A stretch of 64,000 nucleotides of DNA from positions 186,001 to 250,000 of the forward strand of contig NZ_SMFQ01000002.1 of assembly GCF_004339015.1 (NCBI RefSeq). The letters run 5' to 3'. The DNA is from Cocleimonas flava. Lineage in GTDB: Bacteria > Pseudomonadota > Gammaproteobacteria > Thiotrichales > Thiotrichaceae. Each line of letters begins with the position of its first letter. The first letter of the stretch is position 1. The notes beneath the pieces were generated by a model that saw only the letters and a list, made by a program, of their open reading frames with translations, was not told the origin of the DNA and did not search any database. Shown here piece by piece: positions 9,767 to 18,475 of the stretch. Both the position numbers and the translations under genes were made by a program.

Positions 9767-10144
9767 ATGATGAAATCTGAAACATCCAAAAACAATGAGC
9801 AACAGCTCAAAAATGCATCGAATGCTGCCCTCGCCTCTTTGTTAAATTTAACGATTTTACCCGTCATTAGTTTTATCGCGTTGTTGTTTATTTATAAGAA
9901 AACACAACCCGGAAACATTGATCATTATCATGCAGTTCTTGGCATAAAAATAAACATTACAGCAGCGCTGGCATTATTTTTAGTCAGCACATTGATGATA
10001 GTGCTTGGTGGTTTTCATTCGCCCTGGACGTGGGTGTATGTAATCACTTATTTCACCATTGTACATACGATATTTATCGTTTTTGCGATCTGGGCATTAG
10101 TACGATCATGGTCTGGAGACAAATTAAGGTCTAAACACAATTAG
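9767..10144 (+). CDS. Small membrane protein of the nor cluster
   Basis: Product not recognised. It has 125 residues with a short charged N terminus and about three transmembrane segments (SLLNLTILPVISFIALLFIY, then ITAALALFLVSTLMIVL, then a third around TYFTIVHTIFIVFAIWAL). It contains a HYHAVLG turn between the first two helices. A similar layout occurs in the later gene at 11985 (hydrophilic N terminus, a His-containing loop, four or so helices), so the two may be distant relatives of one family; this is by eye only. It lies between the norB terminator and norE and is followed by a C-tract element. Confidence 0.6.
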   Translation: MMKSETSKNNEQQLKNASNAALASLLNLTILPVISFIALLFIYKKTQPGNIDHYHAVLGIKINITAALALFLVSTLMIVLGGFHSPWTWVYVITYFTIVHTIFIVFAIWALVRSWSGDKLRSKHN

Positions 10145-10150
10145 TTAATA

Positions 10151-10188
10151 CTAAAAGCCACCCCCCACCTTTGGGGCACTTTTTTTAT
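10151..10188 (+). repeat. C-tract element copy 5
   Basis: AAAGCCACCCCCCACCTTTG, then GGGCACTTTTTTTA, 6 bp after the stop of the small membrane protein with the T-run distal. Here the C-tract can pair partly with the GGGG. Confidence 0.75.
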
Positions 10189-10210
10189 TAGGCGAATCGT
10201 TATTCATCAC

Positions 10211-10224
10211 TTGATGATCATCAA
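10211..10224 (+). promoter_or_regulatory. Dnr/Fnr box before norE
   Basis: Perfect TTGATgatcATCAA. At -41.5 the predicted transcript starts near 10259, 23 bases before the GTG of norE. Confidence 0.8.
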
Positions 10225-10281
10225 GGCACTTGCCGCTAATCATCATTACAGTTAAGTCATTAAAATTAGAATAGAAATACT

Positions 10282-10866
10282 GTGAATACTGCAATTATCG
10301 AACAAGAACCAAAGCTACTTCCGGGCGATTTAGCCATCTGGTTTTTTATATTTATGGAACTGCTGGTTTTCGGCATTGCTTTTATTAGTTATGCCGTAGT
10401 TCGTGTACAAAATGAGGATATGTTTAATCAATTCCAGTTAACGCTGAATACCGAATTAGGCGCGATTAACACTATTGTATTGATAACTTCCAGCTACTTT
10501 GTCGTACGTGCTGTGCATACGATTAAAAATCACGGTGATTATATTGGCTGTTCACACTGGCTATATGCCGCAATAGCAGGCGGTGGTGTATTTCTCGTTT
10601 TAAAATCATTCGAATACTACGATAAGTTTTCAGCAGGCATTAGCCTCAGCACCAATACGTTTTACATGTTTTATCTATCGCTAACGATGTTCCACTTTTT
10701 GCACGTCATCCTCGGCATGATTATCTTGCTGGCAATTGCGATAAAAGCACAACGCGGTGGCTATAGCGCAAGCAATCACATCGGTGTTGAATCCGGTGCT
10801 TCCTATTGGCACATGGTGGATTTGGTCTGGATTATTTTATTCCCCCTTGTCTATGTAATGCGCTAG
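10282..10866 (+). CDS. norE: NorE-like cytochrome c oxidase subunit III family protein
   Basis: A 194-residue membrane protein with five helices of the haem-copper oxidase subunit III fold, seen in WFFIFMELLVFGIAFISYAVV near the start and in the histidine-bearing HFLHVILGMI and YWHMVDLVWIILFPLVYVM at the end. NorE is an accessory protein of NO reductase operons that raises activity; it is not part of the catalytic core. It starts at GTG 10282 without an obvious ribosome site. It has its own perfect Dnr box and is followed after 13 bp by norF-like. Confidence 0.88.
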   Translation: MNTAIIEQEPKLLPGDLAIWFFIFMELLVFGIAFISYAVVRVQNEDMFNQFQLTLNTELGAINTIVLITSSYFVVRAVHTIKNHGDYIGCSHWLYAAIAGGGVFLVLKSFEYYDKFSAGISLSTNTFYMFYLSLTMFHFLHVILGMIILLAIAIKAQRGGYSASNHIGVESGASYWHMVDLVWIILFPLVYVMR

Positions 10867-10879
10867 TGAGCAATCGATT

Positions 10880-11140
10880 ATGAGAAGTTATTTCAACATT
10901 CACACCATCTGGATTGCATTGATATTACTCACACTTTCCACTTACGCCATGGGAGCACTTGGTTTTAGCGGGCTTCCTATTGTGATTGTGCTGTTACTCA
11001 CTGCTGCAATTAAAGGGGTATTGATCATCAGTGAATTTATGGAATTGCGTGGCGTTTCTTTGTTATGGCGAGTCATTATGTATGGCTGGCTATGGACCGT
11101 AATTATTGTGATCGCGATTACATACGCTATCACTATTTAG
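10880..11140 (+). CDS. norF: NorF-like cytochrome c oxidase subunit IV family protein
   Basis: An 86-residue protein made almost wholly of three transmembrane helices (IWIALILLTLSTYAMGALG, then IVIVLLLTAAIKGVLIISEFM, then a C-terminal helix). The KGVLIISEFMELRG segment is characteristic of the prokaryotic oxidase subunit IV / NorF family. It directly follows norE, as in other nor clusters, and is presumed to help assembly or stability of NO reductase. Confidence 0.78.
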   Translation: MRSYFNIHTIWIALILLTLSTYAMGALGFSGLPIVIVLLLTAAIKGVLIISEFMELRGVSLLWRVIMYGWLWTVIIVIAITYAITI

Positions 11141-11175
11141 CTTAAATATTTATCAACTCAAACAGGCACCATTCA

Positions 11176-11979
11176 ATGAGTAATATCCCTTTTTATCAAA
11201 GCCAGAACAATGAAGTTGAATTGTTTGGACACGCTTTCAACAACCAGCTCCCACTATTGATCAAGGGACCAACTGGCTGTGGTAAAACGCGTTTTATTCA
11301 ACACATGGCAGCCAAATTAAACCGCCCACTTTATACCGTTGCCTGTCATGATGACCTTACAGCAGCAGACCTTGTTGGTAGACATTTAATTGGTGATGGC
11401 GAAACCTATTGGCAAGATGGCCCACTGACTAAAGCAGTGCGTGAAGGTGCTATTTGTTATCTGGATGAAGTGGTTGAAGCGCGTAAAGATACGACTGTTG
11501 TGCTTCACCCACTGACTGATGATCGTCGCATTTTACCTATCGAACGTACCGGTGAAGTATTGACTGCATCACCAGAATTTATGTTGGTTGTTTCTTATAA
11601 CCCTGGTTACCAAAATCTGCTAAAAGGGATGAAACCTTCAACACGCCAGCGCTTTATCTCCATGCGGTTTGATTACCCGGATATTGAAACCGAAACCACT
11701 ATCGTCCAGCAAGAAGCAGCGATTGATAAAGATACTGCCATCCAGTTGATCGAATTGGCGCACGCTTTGCGTGTATTGAAAGATCATGATCTGGAAGAGT
11801 CTGCATCTACCCGTTTATTGGTTTATGCGGCTACCTTAATAAAGTCCGGATTTGACCCCATCGATGCTTGCCGCGCTGCAATTATTGAGCCTTTGAGTGA
11901 TGATGAAGAAACGGTTGAAGCGTTGATGGAAGTAGTCAGAGCTAAAATTGTGCCGACGAAAAAGGACGCATCAGTTTAA
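11176..11979 (+). CDS. norQ: NorQ, MoxR-type AAA+ ATPase
   Basis: A 267-residue cytoplasmic ATPase of the MoxR/CbbQ/NorQ group. Walker A is GPTGCGKT, Walker B ICYLDEV, sensor-like VVSYNPGY, and arginine finger candidates lie in STRQRF. NorQ works with the VWA protein NorD to insert the non-haem iron into NorB. norD follows 780 bp on, after two small genes, an unusual interruption of the normal norQ-norD pair. Confidence 0.93.
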   Translation: MSNIPFYQSQNNEVELFGHAFNNQLPLLIKGPTGCGKTRFIQHMAAKLNRPLYTVACHDDLTAADLVGRHLIGDGETYWQDGPLTKAVREGAICYLDEVVEARKDTTVVLHPLTDDRRILPIERTGEVLTASPEFMLVVSYNPGYQNLLKGMKPSTRQRFISMRFDYPDIETETTIVQQEAAIDKDTAIQLIELAHALRVLKDHDLEESASTRLLVYAATLIKSGFDPIDACRAAIIEPLSDDEETVEALMEVVRAKIVPTKKDASV

Positions 11980-11984
11980 ACGCT

Positions 11985-12416
11985 ATGAAGTCACCAAACA
12001 CCAAGGTTGCTAGCGAATTTATCGCAAAAGAACCTAGACAAGCCGAAGATCATGCGGGCACTATTGCTGAAGCATTCTTCATTGCGAATCTGCTGTTTGT
12101 GGGTATTTTTTATTTTCTGCTTTGGGGCTTATATTTTATGGCCTACAAGAATGCATCTGCCGTAAGTAAACATCACCTTAAACAAACGTTAATCGCGAGC
12201 AGCGTGAGTACATCTATCGCAATATTACTCAATATTATTATTCTGCTAACGACAGGATATGCTTCAGCGACTGCGCTTATTTTAGCGGAAGTGTATCTGA
12301 TGGTCATTGTTCCTGCTTTTTTGATTGCAGGTATTCTGGGTTTTACCAAAGCGGTTCAGGGATTGGACTTTACTTTCCCTTTAATTGGTCGTTTTGCTGC
12401 GAGTGCACAAACCTAA
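11985..12416 (+). CDS. Membrane protein between norQ and norD
   Basis: Product not recognised. It has 143 residues: a hydrophilic N terminus of about 25 residues, then roughly four transmembrane helices (AFFIANLLFVGIFYFLLWG, and a middle pair around ASSVSTSIAILLNIIILL), with SKHHLKQTL between helices. The pattern recalls small DUF4870-type membrane proteins. The gap to norQ is 5 bp, so it is certainly in the same transcript. A link to NO reductase assembly is inferred only from position. Confidence 0.6.
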   Translation: MKSPNTKVASEFIAKEPRQAEDHAGTIAEAFFIANLLFVGIFYFLLWGLYFMAYKNASAVSKHHLKQTLIASSVSTSIAILLNIIILLTTGYASATALILAEVYLMVIVPAFLIAGILGFTKAVQGLDFTFPLIGRFAASAQT

Positions 12417-12460
12417 TGAATAAGCTTGTCACACATTATTCTAAAAAAACGGCCCCACGA

Positions 12461-12543
12461 AGCATAAATTCTATTTACGTTTTAAAACAACAAAAACGTA
12501 ATATCATTCATAAGTGGGGGGGTGCCTTAGCTTACTTAGAGGT
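12461..12543 (-). repeat. C-tract element copy 6, extended form
   Basis: Contains AAGTGGGGGGGTGCCTTAG at about 12511-12530, preceded by a hairpin with arms ACGTTTT (from 12477) and AAAACGT (to 12499). The whole stretch from GCATAAATTC to CTTAGAGG matches the layout and much of the sequence of copy 2 at 1372. It lies between two plus-strand genes with the C-tract on the minus strand, so it is not in terminator orientation for the nor operon. Confidence 0.68.
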
Positions 12544-12552
12544 TGATATAAC

Positions 12553-12759
12553 ATGAGAGAGCTAAGCTGCGCCCATTGTGGCAAAACCCTATCTGCTGAT
12601 GATAAATCCTGTCCTCATTGCGGTATGCCGTTAGCCCCCAATCAGAGAAAGACGCCACAAGGTAAATTCATACTCTGGTTTATCGCCATCGTGATTTTCT
12701 GTGCGCTAATGATTTACCTTCTGCCCTTTTTGGGCTCTACAAGATTTCCGGGGCGATAA
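12553..12759 (+). CDS. Small zinc-ribbon membrane protein
   Basis: A 68-residue protein: an N-terminal double CxxC zinc ribbon (CAHC and CPHC, residues 6-24), a basic linker, then one transmembrane helix (FILWFIAIVIFCALMIYLL). The ribbon should face the cytoplasm. Such tiny ribbon-plus-helix proteins are common but of unknown role. It lies 3 bp before norD and was probably inserted into, or recruited by, the nor operon. ATG 12553 follows GAGG at 12539-12542. Confidence 0.72.
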   Translation: MRELSCAHCGKTLSADDKSCPHCGMPLAPNQRKTPQGKFILWFIAIVIFCALMIYLLPFLGSTRFPGR

Positions 12760-12762
12760 CTT

Positions 12763-14619
12763 ATGTTAGAGGAATTTGTTGGCGAAACCTGGCACAAGTT
12801 TATTACAAAACGTGCGGATAAAAGCTATCCGGAAGCGGTTGTGCATCTGGATGAGGTACGACGCACTGCTGGCATTTTCTTTCGTGCGCTTGGTGGCGAA
12901 GGTGGCTTACGCGTTGAAAACGCAACGGATTCTGAAGTTCATGCAAAACGCACTATTTTGCAACGCATAGCAGGTATTGCCGATAAAACCCAATACGCCT
13001 GGAGAGACGAAGAAACACTTCGCTTACCCGATAGCATCGCCCTATTTCCTACTCGTCAGCTGAATCTGGATTTATACCTCTGGTTAACCGCCTTATCGGT
13101 GATTGATAGTAATAATGCTACCGCTAAAGACTGGATTAGTCGTAATCAATACTGCACCTTAAGCACACTAGCCATCTGGCCGGGCTTGAAGCCACGTTAT
13201 GACAATCTACTGCAGGCGCATTTACAGCAACGACCAGACCCTAAACACTTAAGCAAAGGCGAAGCGAACCAGGAAACTGCAATCCAGAATGCTTTAATGG
13301 ATTCTGACAAAGCAGTTCAGCTTCAGTATGCCAAAAGACCACCTCAACCTGTGCCATTGTGGTTACACCCATCACCGCCTGAAGAAGAATTTTCTAACAG
13401 CATACCTCCTCAAGACCCTGATTTTGACGAGGCTGCTCAATCCAAAGAACAGAAAAAAGATCAGGAAAAACAACAAAAGCGCAAACAGGGAAAACGTACT
13501 GAAATGCCGGATGGTAATTCAGGTTTGATGAGTTTTCGCCTTGAAAGTCTCTGGAGTTGGGCCGAATACAGTAAAGTAGATCGCACCAGTACCGAAGATG
13601 ACGATGACAATGCCATGCGAACCGCAGAAGACATGGATAGCATTACCGTTGCTCAAGACAGTAAGACCACATCAAGCAAGATTAAACTGGATCTCGATTT
13701 ACCTTCCAGCAACTATGATGACATCGTATTAGGTGAAGGGCTTCCTATCGATGAATGGGATTATAAACAGCAGCGCATGCAAAAAGATCACTGCCGTTTA
13801 CAAACCATGGTGTCACGCGATGCAATCCCTACTGAATTGCCCGAGAGGCTTAGGGCTCAGACACATAAAGTGCGTCGCCAATTTGAGGTTTTAAAACCAC
13901 AACGCGTATGGAAGAATCGCCAAAACGATGGCACTGAATTAGATCTGGAAAACTACGTTAATTACCTCACTGATCGCAAGCATGGTCATGTGCAAAGTGA
14001 CACACCGGTTTATCGAGAGTTGAGAAACCAGAACCGCGACCTTTCCTGTTTATTGCTGGCTGATCTTTCACTCTCAACCGATGCACATATTAATAATGAT
14101 TCACGCGTGATCGATGTGATTCGTGACTCTTTGTATTTATTCTCTGAAGCATTGCATGCAACGGGCGATCGTTTTGCCTTACATGGCTTTTCTTCACGAA
14201 ACCGTAATCATGTTCGTTTCTACAATATCAAAGATTTCGATGAAAATTACAATGATGAAGTCCGTGGACATATCGATGCTGTAAGGCCGGGTTATTACAC
14301 GCGCATGGGTGCGGCAATTCGACATGCAACCGAGCAATTATCCAAACAGGCAACCAGCCAAAAACTCTTATTAATTCTCACCGATGGCAAGCCAAATGAT
14401 CTTGATAAGTATGAAGGTCGTTATGGAATTGAAGATACGCGCATGGCAGTGCTAGAAGCGGAAAAATTAGGCGTGAGACCGTTCTGCGTCACCATTGACG
14501 AACAAGCTGAAGATTACCTGCCTTATCTATTTGGTAGTCGCTCTTTTGTGCTTATTCGAAATGCCGCGGAGTTACCGAAGAAGCTGCCACTATTATACTT
14601 ACGACTAACTAAAAACTAG
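12763..14619 (+). CDS. norD: NorD, VWA-domain NO reductase activation protein
   Basis: A 618-residue cytoplasmic protein. The N-terminal 220 residues are a NorD-specific helical region; residues about 225-250 are charged and low-complexity (KEQKKDQEKQQKRKQGKR). The C-terminal third is a von Willebrand A domain with MIDAS motif DLSLST, a later GYYTRMG and ILTDGKPND. With NorQ it drives iron insertion in NorB. It ends 16 bases before copy 7 of the C-tract element and is convergent with the AAA gene at 14651. Confidence 0.93.
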   Translation: MLEEFVGETWHKFITKRADKSYPEAVVHLDEVRRTAGIFFRALGGEGGLRVENATDSEVHAKRTILQRIAGIADKTQYAWRDEETLRLPDSIALFPTRQLNLDLYLWLTALSVIDSNNATAKDWISRNQYCTLSTLAIWPGLKPRYDNLLQAHLQQRPDPKHLSKGEANQETAIQNALMDSDKAVQLQYAKRPPQPVPLWLHPSPPEEEFSNSIPPQDPDFDEAAQSKEQKKDQEKQQKRKQGKRTEMPDGNSGLMSFRLESLWSWAEYSKVDRTSTEDDDDNAMRTAEDMDSITVAQDSKTTSSKIKLDLDLPSSNYDDIVLGEGLPIDEWDYKQQRMQKDHCRLQTMVSRDAIPTELPERLRAQTHKVRRQFEVLKPQRVWKNRQNDGTELDLENYVNYLTDRKHGHVQSDTPVYRELRNQNRDLSCLLLADLSLSTDAHINNDSRVIDVIRDSLYLFSEALHATGDRFALHGFSSRNRNHVRFYNIKDFDENYNDEVRGHIDAVRPGYYTRMGAAIRHATEQLSKQATSQKLLLILTDGKPNDLDKYEGRYGIEDTRMAVLEAEKLGVRPFCVTIDEQAEDYLPYLFGSRSFVLIRNAAELPKKLPLLYLRLTKN

Positions 14620-14641
14620 CTATAAGTAGGGGGGTGTCTTT
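14607..14641 (-). repeat. C-tract element copy 7
   Basis: Minus strand: GACACCCCCCTACTTATAG, then CTAGTTTTTAG. It follows the stop of the AAA gene (14651, minus), T-run distal, and overlaps the last codons of norD. Confidence 0.7.
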
Positions 14642-14650
14642 CACTAGATA

Positions 14651-15601
14651 CTATAAATTGATCGAATACTTTTTTAATCGGTATAGCAGTGTATCTCTAG
14701 TTAAACCTAATAAGCGCGCCGCCTGGGATTTATTACCGCCGCTATTACGCAATGCCTGCTGCATCAAATCGACTTCTAAAACCTCTAACTCAACGCCAGA
14801 TTCGGGTAGTGTAAAAATCGATTTGGAACTTAACTCGGTATAGTGTCTAATTTCCGCGGGAAGATTCGTCACTTCAATGTTTTTGTTTTGGAATAACAAA
14901 AACATGCGTTCACAGAAATTGCTTAACTCCTGAATATTACCGGGCCAGTTATATTGCTTTAATTTGTGGATGGCTGGTGTACTAAATTCTGGAGCAGGTC
15001 TTCGATGTTGTTTTACCAATTGCTTGAAAAAATGGTCTGCTAATAACATGACATCATCTTCTCTTTCAGACAGCTTAGGTAGCTCAACTGGGATAGTACA
15101 TAATCTGTAATACAAATCTGCGTTGAATTTACCTTCGGCGACTAAATCTCTTAAGTTCTCAGAACTACTAGCTACTATTCTTACATCTAATTTTTGTTTC
15201 TTGAATGACTTGAATTGTTGAGTTGAAAGTACTTGTGCATTATCGATCAAATACAGTAATTGAGCTTGAGCCTCAAGATTCAGGTGAGTGACTTCTTGCA
15301 GATAGAGTGTTCCTGTATGAGCCTGAAATACAAATCCATTTTGTTCTGGTGTTAATTTATTAGCATAAGAAAACAATAACGATTCAGACGTTTCAGCAAA
15401 AAATGCTGCACAATTCACACTTATCAAATGATTACGTTTGCTTGCTTCATGTAAATATCGAGCTATCGATTCTTTTCCGGAGCCAGTTTCACCCAAAACC
15501 AAAACCGGCACATCGAGTTTTGCAATTAAATCAGTAACTCTAAGCGCTTCTTGAAACTTGGTTGAGTTACCTATTAATTTAATTTTTTCTCGATTCGTCA
15601 T
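14651..15601 (-). CDS. Degenerate NtrC-family AAA+ regulator lacking GAFTGA
   Basis: A 316-residue protein with the AAA core of sigma-54 activators and a C-terminal Fis-type helix-turn-helix (NKSQAARLLGLTRDTLLYRLKK), no N-terminal receiver. Walker A is intact (GETGSGKES), and so is the sensor 2 region (YNWPGNIQELSN). The GAFTGA loop that contacts sigma-54 is missing: the expected place reads YANKLTPEQNGF. Walker B reads LYLQEV, with Gln where Asp is expected. It probably binds DNA but cannot remodel sigma-54 holoenzyme; ATP hydrolysis is also doubtful. It is last in the exbB-exbD-tonB-SafE operon and may regulate copper uptake through the 18353 palindrome, which is an inference. Confidence 0.8.
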   Translation of the reverse strand: MTNREKIKLIGNSTKFQEALRVTDLIAKLDVPVLVLGETGSGKESIARYLHEASKRNHLISVNCAAFFAETSESLLFSYANKLTPEQNGFVFQAHTGTLYLQEVTHLNLEAQAQLLYLIDNAQVLSTQQFKSFKKQKLDVRIVASSSENLRDLVAEGKFNADLYYRLCTIPVELPKLSEREDDVMLLADHFFKQLVKQHRRPAPEFSTPAIHKLKQYNWPGNIQELSNFCERMFLLFQNKNIEVTNLPAEIRHYTELSSKSIFTLPESGVELEVLEVDLMQQALRNSGGNKSQAARLLGLTRDTLLYRLKKYSINL

Positions 15602-15616
15602 AATGAAATGTGTTTT

Positions 15617-16318
15617 CTACAATAATTGGAAATGTAACTGGTGATGTAGATGTGGATAAACCACCAGTATCAAACTTATAATACCCATTATTATCAATAG
15701 CAAACCTGATATAGATTGGATTTTTTTAGAATTCCTGAACTGAGTAATCTTTCCTGTCAAAAATCCAGTACTCATCATCGGTATCAGTGTGCCAATCCCA
15801 AAAACCATCATAAATAATGCGGAGTTAATTGCACCATCGCTTGCTGGCGACATCAATAACATATAGTACACTAATCCGCAGGGCAACCAGCCCCATACGA
15901 GACCGAACATAGTTGCCTTCCATATTTTATCTACCGGTAATAACTTCTGCCCTAAAGGTTGTAATAAAGACCAAATGGGAACACCGATTTTTTCAATACG
16001 AGAAAACTGCGGAAACCAGCCTGCAATATAGAAACCCATAGCAATTATCATGAAAGAGGCGATTAAACGAAGTAGGCCAATGCCATGCTCTGGCATAATG
16101 AAATCTTTAAAAACCTGGCCTAATAAACCAACCAATAATCCGGCAATCATGTAACTGATGATTCGCCCAAGATTATATGCAAATGTGTATTGCGCGAGTT
16201 TCAACTGGTTTTGTCTTATTTCAGGGCTTAAGCTCATTGTCATTGCGCCAACCAGCCCACCGCACATGCCGATACAGTGAATAGTGCTCAGTAAACCGAC
16301 AACAAAAGCAATTAGCAT
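15617..16318 (-). CDS. SafE/TauE-like integral membrane protein (COG2836 type)
   Basis: A 233-residue membrane protein with six or seven helices. The signature HCIGMCGGLVGA near the N terminus and the GWLPCGLVYYML segment place it in the cysteine-containing TauE/SafE-like branch that often sits beside copper and cbb3 oxidase genes, and is thought to move or handle metal or thiol compounds. It lies 3 bp after tonB and 15 bp before the AAA gene. In this setting, transport of copper across the inner membrane is a reasonable but unproven role. Confidence 0.8.
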   Translation of the reverse strand: MLIAFVVGLLSTIHCIGMCGGLVGAMTMSLSPEIRQNQLKLAQYTFAYNLGRIISYMIAGLLVGLLGQVFKDFIMPEHGIGLLRLIASFMIIAMGFYIAGWFPQFSRIEKIGVPIWSLLQPLGQKLLPVDKIWKATMFGLVWGWLPCGLVYYMLLMSPASDGAINSALFMMVFGIGTLIPMMSTGFLTGKITQFRNSKKIQSISGLLLIIMGIISLILVVYPHLHHQLHFQLL

Positions 16319-16321
16319 AAA

Positions 16322-17421
<1,100 letters not shown>

Positions 17422-17425
<4 letters not shown>

Positions 17426-17808
17426 GACCCTTCTTTGGTAATAATTTTGAGTTTTTCGAGATTATTCTTTTTCAATAAATCGATGACATCAACAAAATTT
17501 TTAAAAGCGACTTCTTGATCAACCCGTAAGCGAATCGGGGTATCCTTGGCTATATTTTCTAGCTTAGTTGAAAGAATTTCTCGTGTTGCAGGTTCACCAT
17601 CAATAAAAAGTTCCTTATTTGCATTTATCGAAATTTCGATAGTTGTTACTTCTGCTTGTTCTGATATCGGCTTGGCACTTTGTGCTTCAGGTAGATTGAT
17701 ATCAATCACTCCTTGAGAAATAAAGGTAGCCGTTGTTAGCACAATCGCGAGTAACACCAACATGATATCAATAAATGGAATCATATTGATTTGGTCAAAT
17801 CGTTTCAT
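17422..17808 (-). CDS. exbD: ExbD biopolymer transport protein
   Basis: A 128-residue protein with one N-terminal transmembrane helix (MIPFIDIMLVLLAIVLTTATF) carrying the essential Asp (in FIDIMLV), and a periplasmic domain ending in KIITKEGS. Part of the ExbB-ExbD proton channel that powers TonB. It overlaps exbB and tonB by 4 bp each, showing translational coupling. Confidence 0.93.
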
Positions 17809-18275
17809 GAGTTGTTTTGCGCTTCTTTATTCGTAGCATTAGTAGTATTTTGTGTGTCTCTAAACTCACGCCATCTTGCCGTTACCACATCCACTTTTCT
17901 AAGCAGAGCGTTGTAAAATATGATTGCTGGAATAGCGACTAACAAACCACCCGCGGTCGCTTTTAGTGCCAATGCCAGTCCAGTCATAATATTTTGTACA
18001 TCTATCTTTCCACCTTGCCCCATATCGTAGAAAGTTATGATAATTCCAAGTACTGTCCCTAATAGGCCAACATACGGCGCATTCGCTGCAATCGTAGAAA
18101 TAACAGTAAGATTCTGGGTTAATGACACATTCAAATTATCTTCATGGGTAAAACCCTCTACTTTTACACGCGCGAAGTAGAAATATCTTTCTATGACGAA
18201 CCACAGCATAAAAAAACTCATCAGGCCCAGAATGCCAAAGACCATATAGTCTAAATTATCTCTCAAAAAATCCAT
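17805..18275 (-). CDS. exbB: ExbB/TolQ-type proton channel protein
   Basis: A 156-residue protein with three helices: MVFGILGLMSFFMLWFVIE, then YVGLLGTVLGIIITFYDMG, then the one in GGLLVAIPAIIFYNALL. These hold the ExbB/TolQ signature TVLGIIITFYDMG and the polar helix with the conserved Thr/Pro. It is shorter than typical ExbB (about 220-240), lacking much of the cytoplasmic loop, as seen in many ExbB2-type proteins. First gene of the exbB-exbD-tonB-SafE-AAA operon. Confidence 0.9.
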   Translation of the reverse strand: MDFLRDNLDYMVFGILGLMSFFMLWFVIERYFYFARVKVEGFTHEDNLNVSLTQNLTVISTIAANAPYVGLLGTVLGIIITFYDMGQGGKIDVQNIMTGLALALKATAGGLLVAIPAIIFYNALLRKVDVVTARWREFRDTQNTTNATNKEAQNNS

Positions 18276-18352
18276 CGTTATATTTCTTCACTCATGTAAA
18301 ACGCAAACAGAATCTAACATTTATATTCTTTTGCAAATAATAATTACGTCCA

Positions 18353-18374
18353 AAGTGTGTGATATCACACACTT
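18353..18374. promoter_or_regulatory. Perfect 22-bp palindrome in the exbB-oprC divergent gap
   Basis: Half-site AAGTGTGTGAT followed directly by its exact reverse complement. It lies 78 bp from the exbB start and 102 bp from the chosen receptor start, an ideal place for an operator shared by both operons. TGTGA and TCACA are present but separated by only two bases, so it is not a Crp box. Confidence 0.75.
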
Positions 18375-18475
18375 CTGTGTCAATTAACCTATTCGAAATT
18401 TTATCCGTATCACCCTCAAATACTAATTCATATACTTGGGCGGATACATTATATGACTTATTGACGGGTATAAAC

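Noticed and set aside
18351-18375. Crp site in the exbB-oprC gap
   Set aside because: TGTGA and TCACA are separated by two bases; a Crp site needs six.
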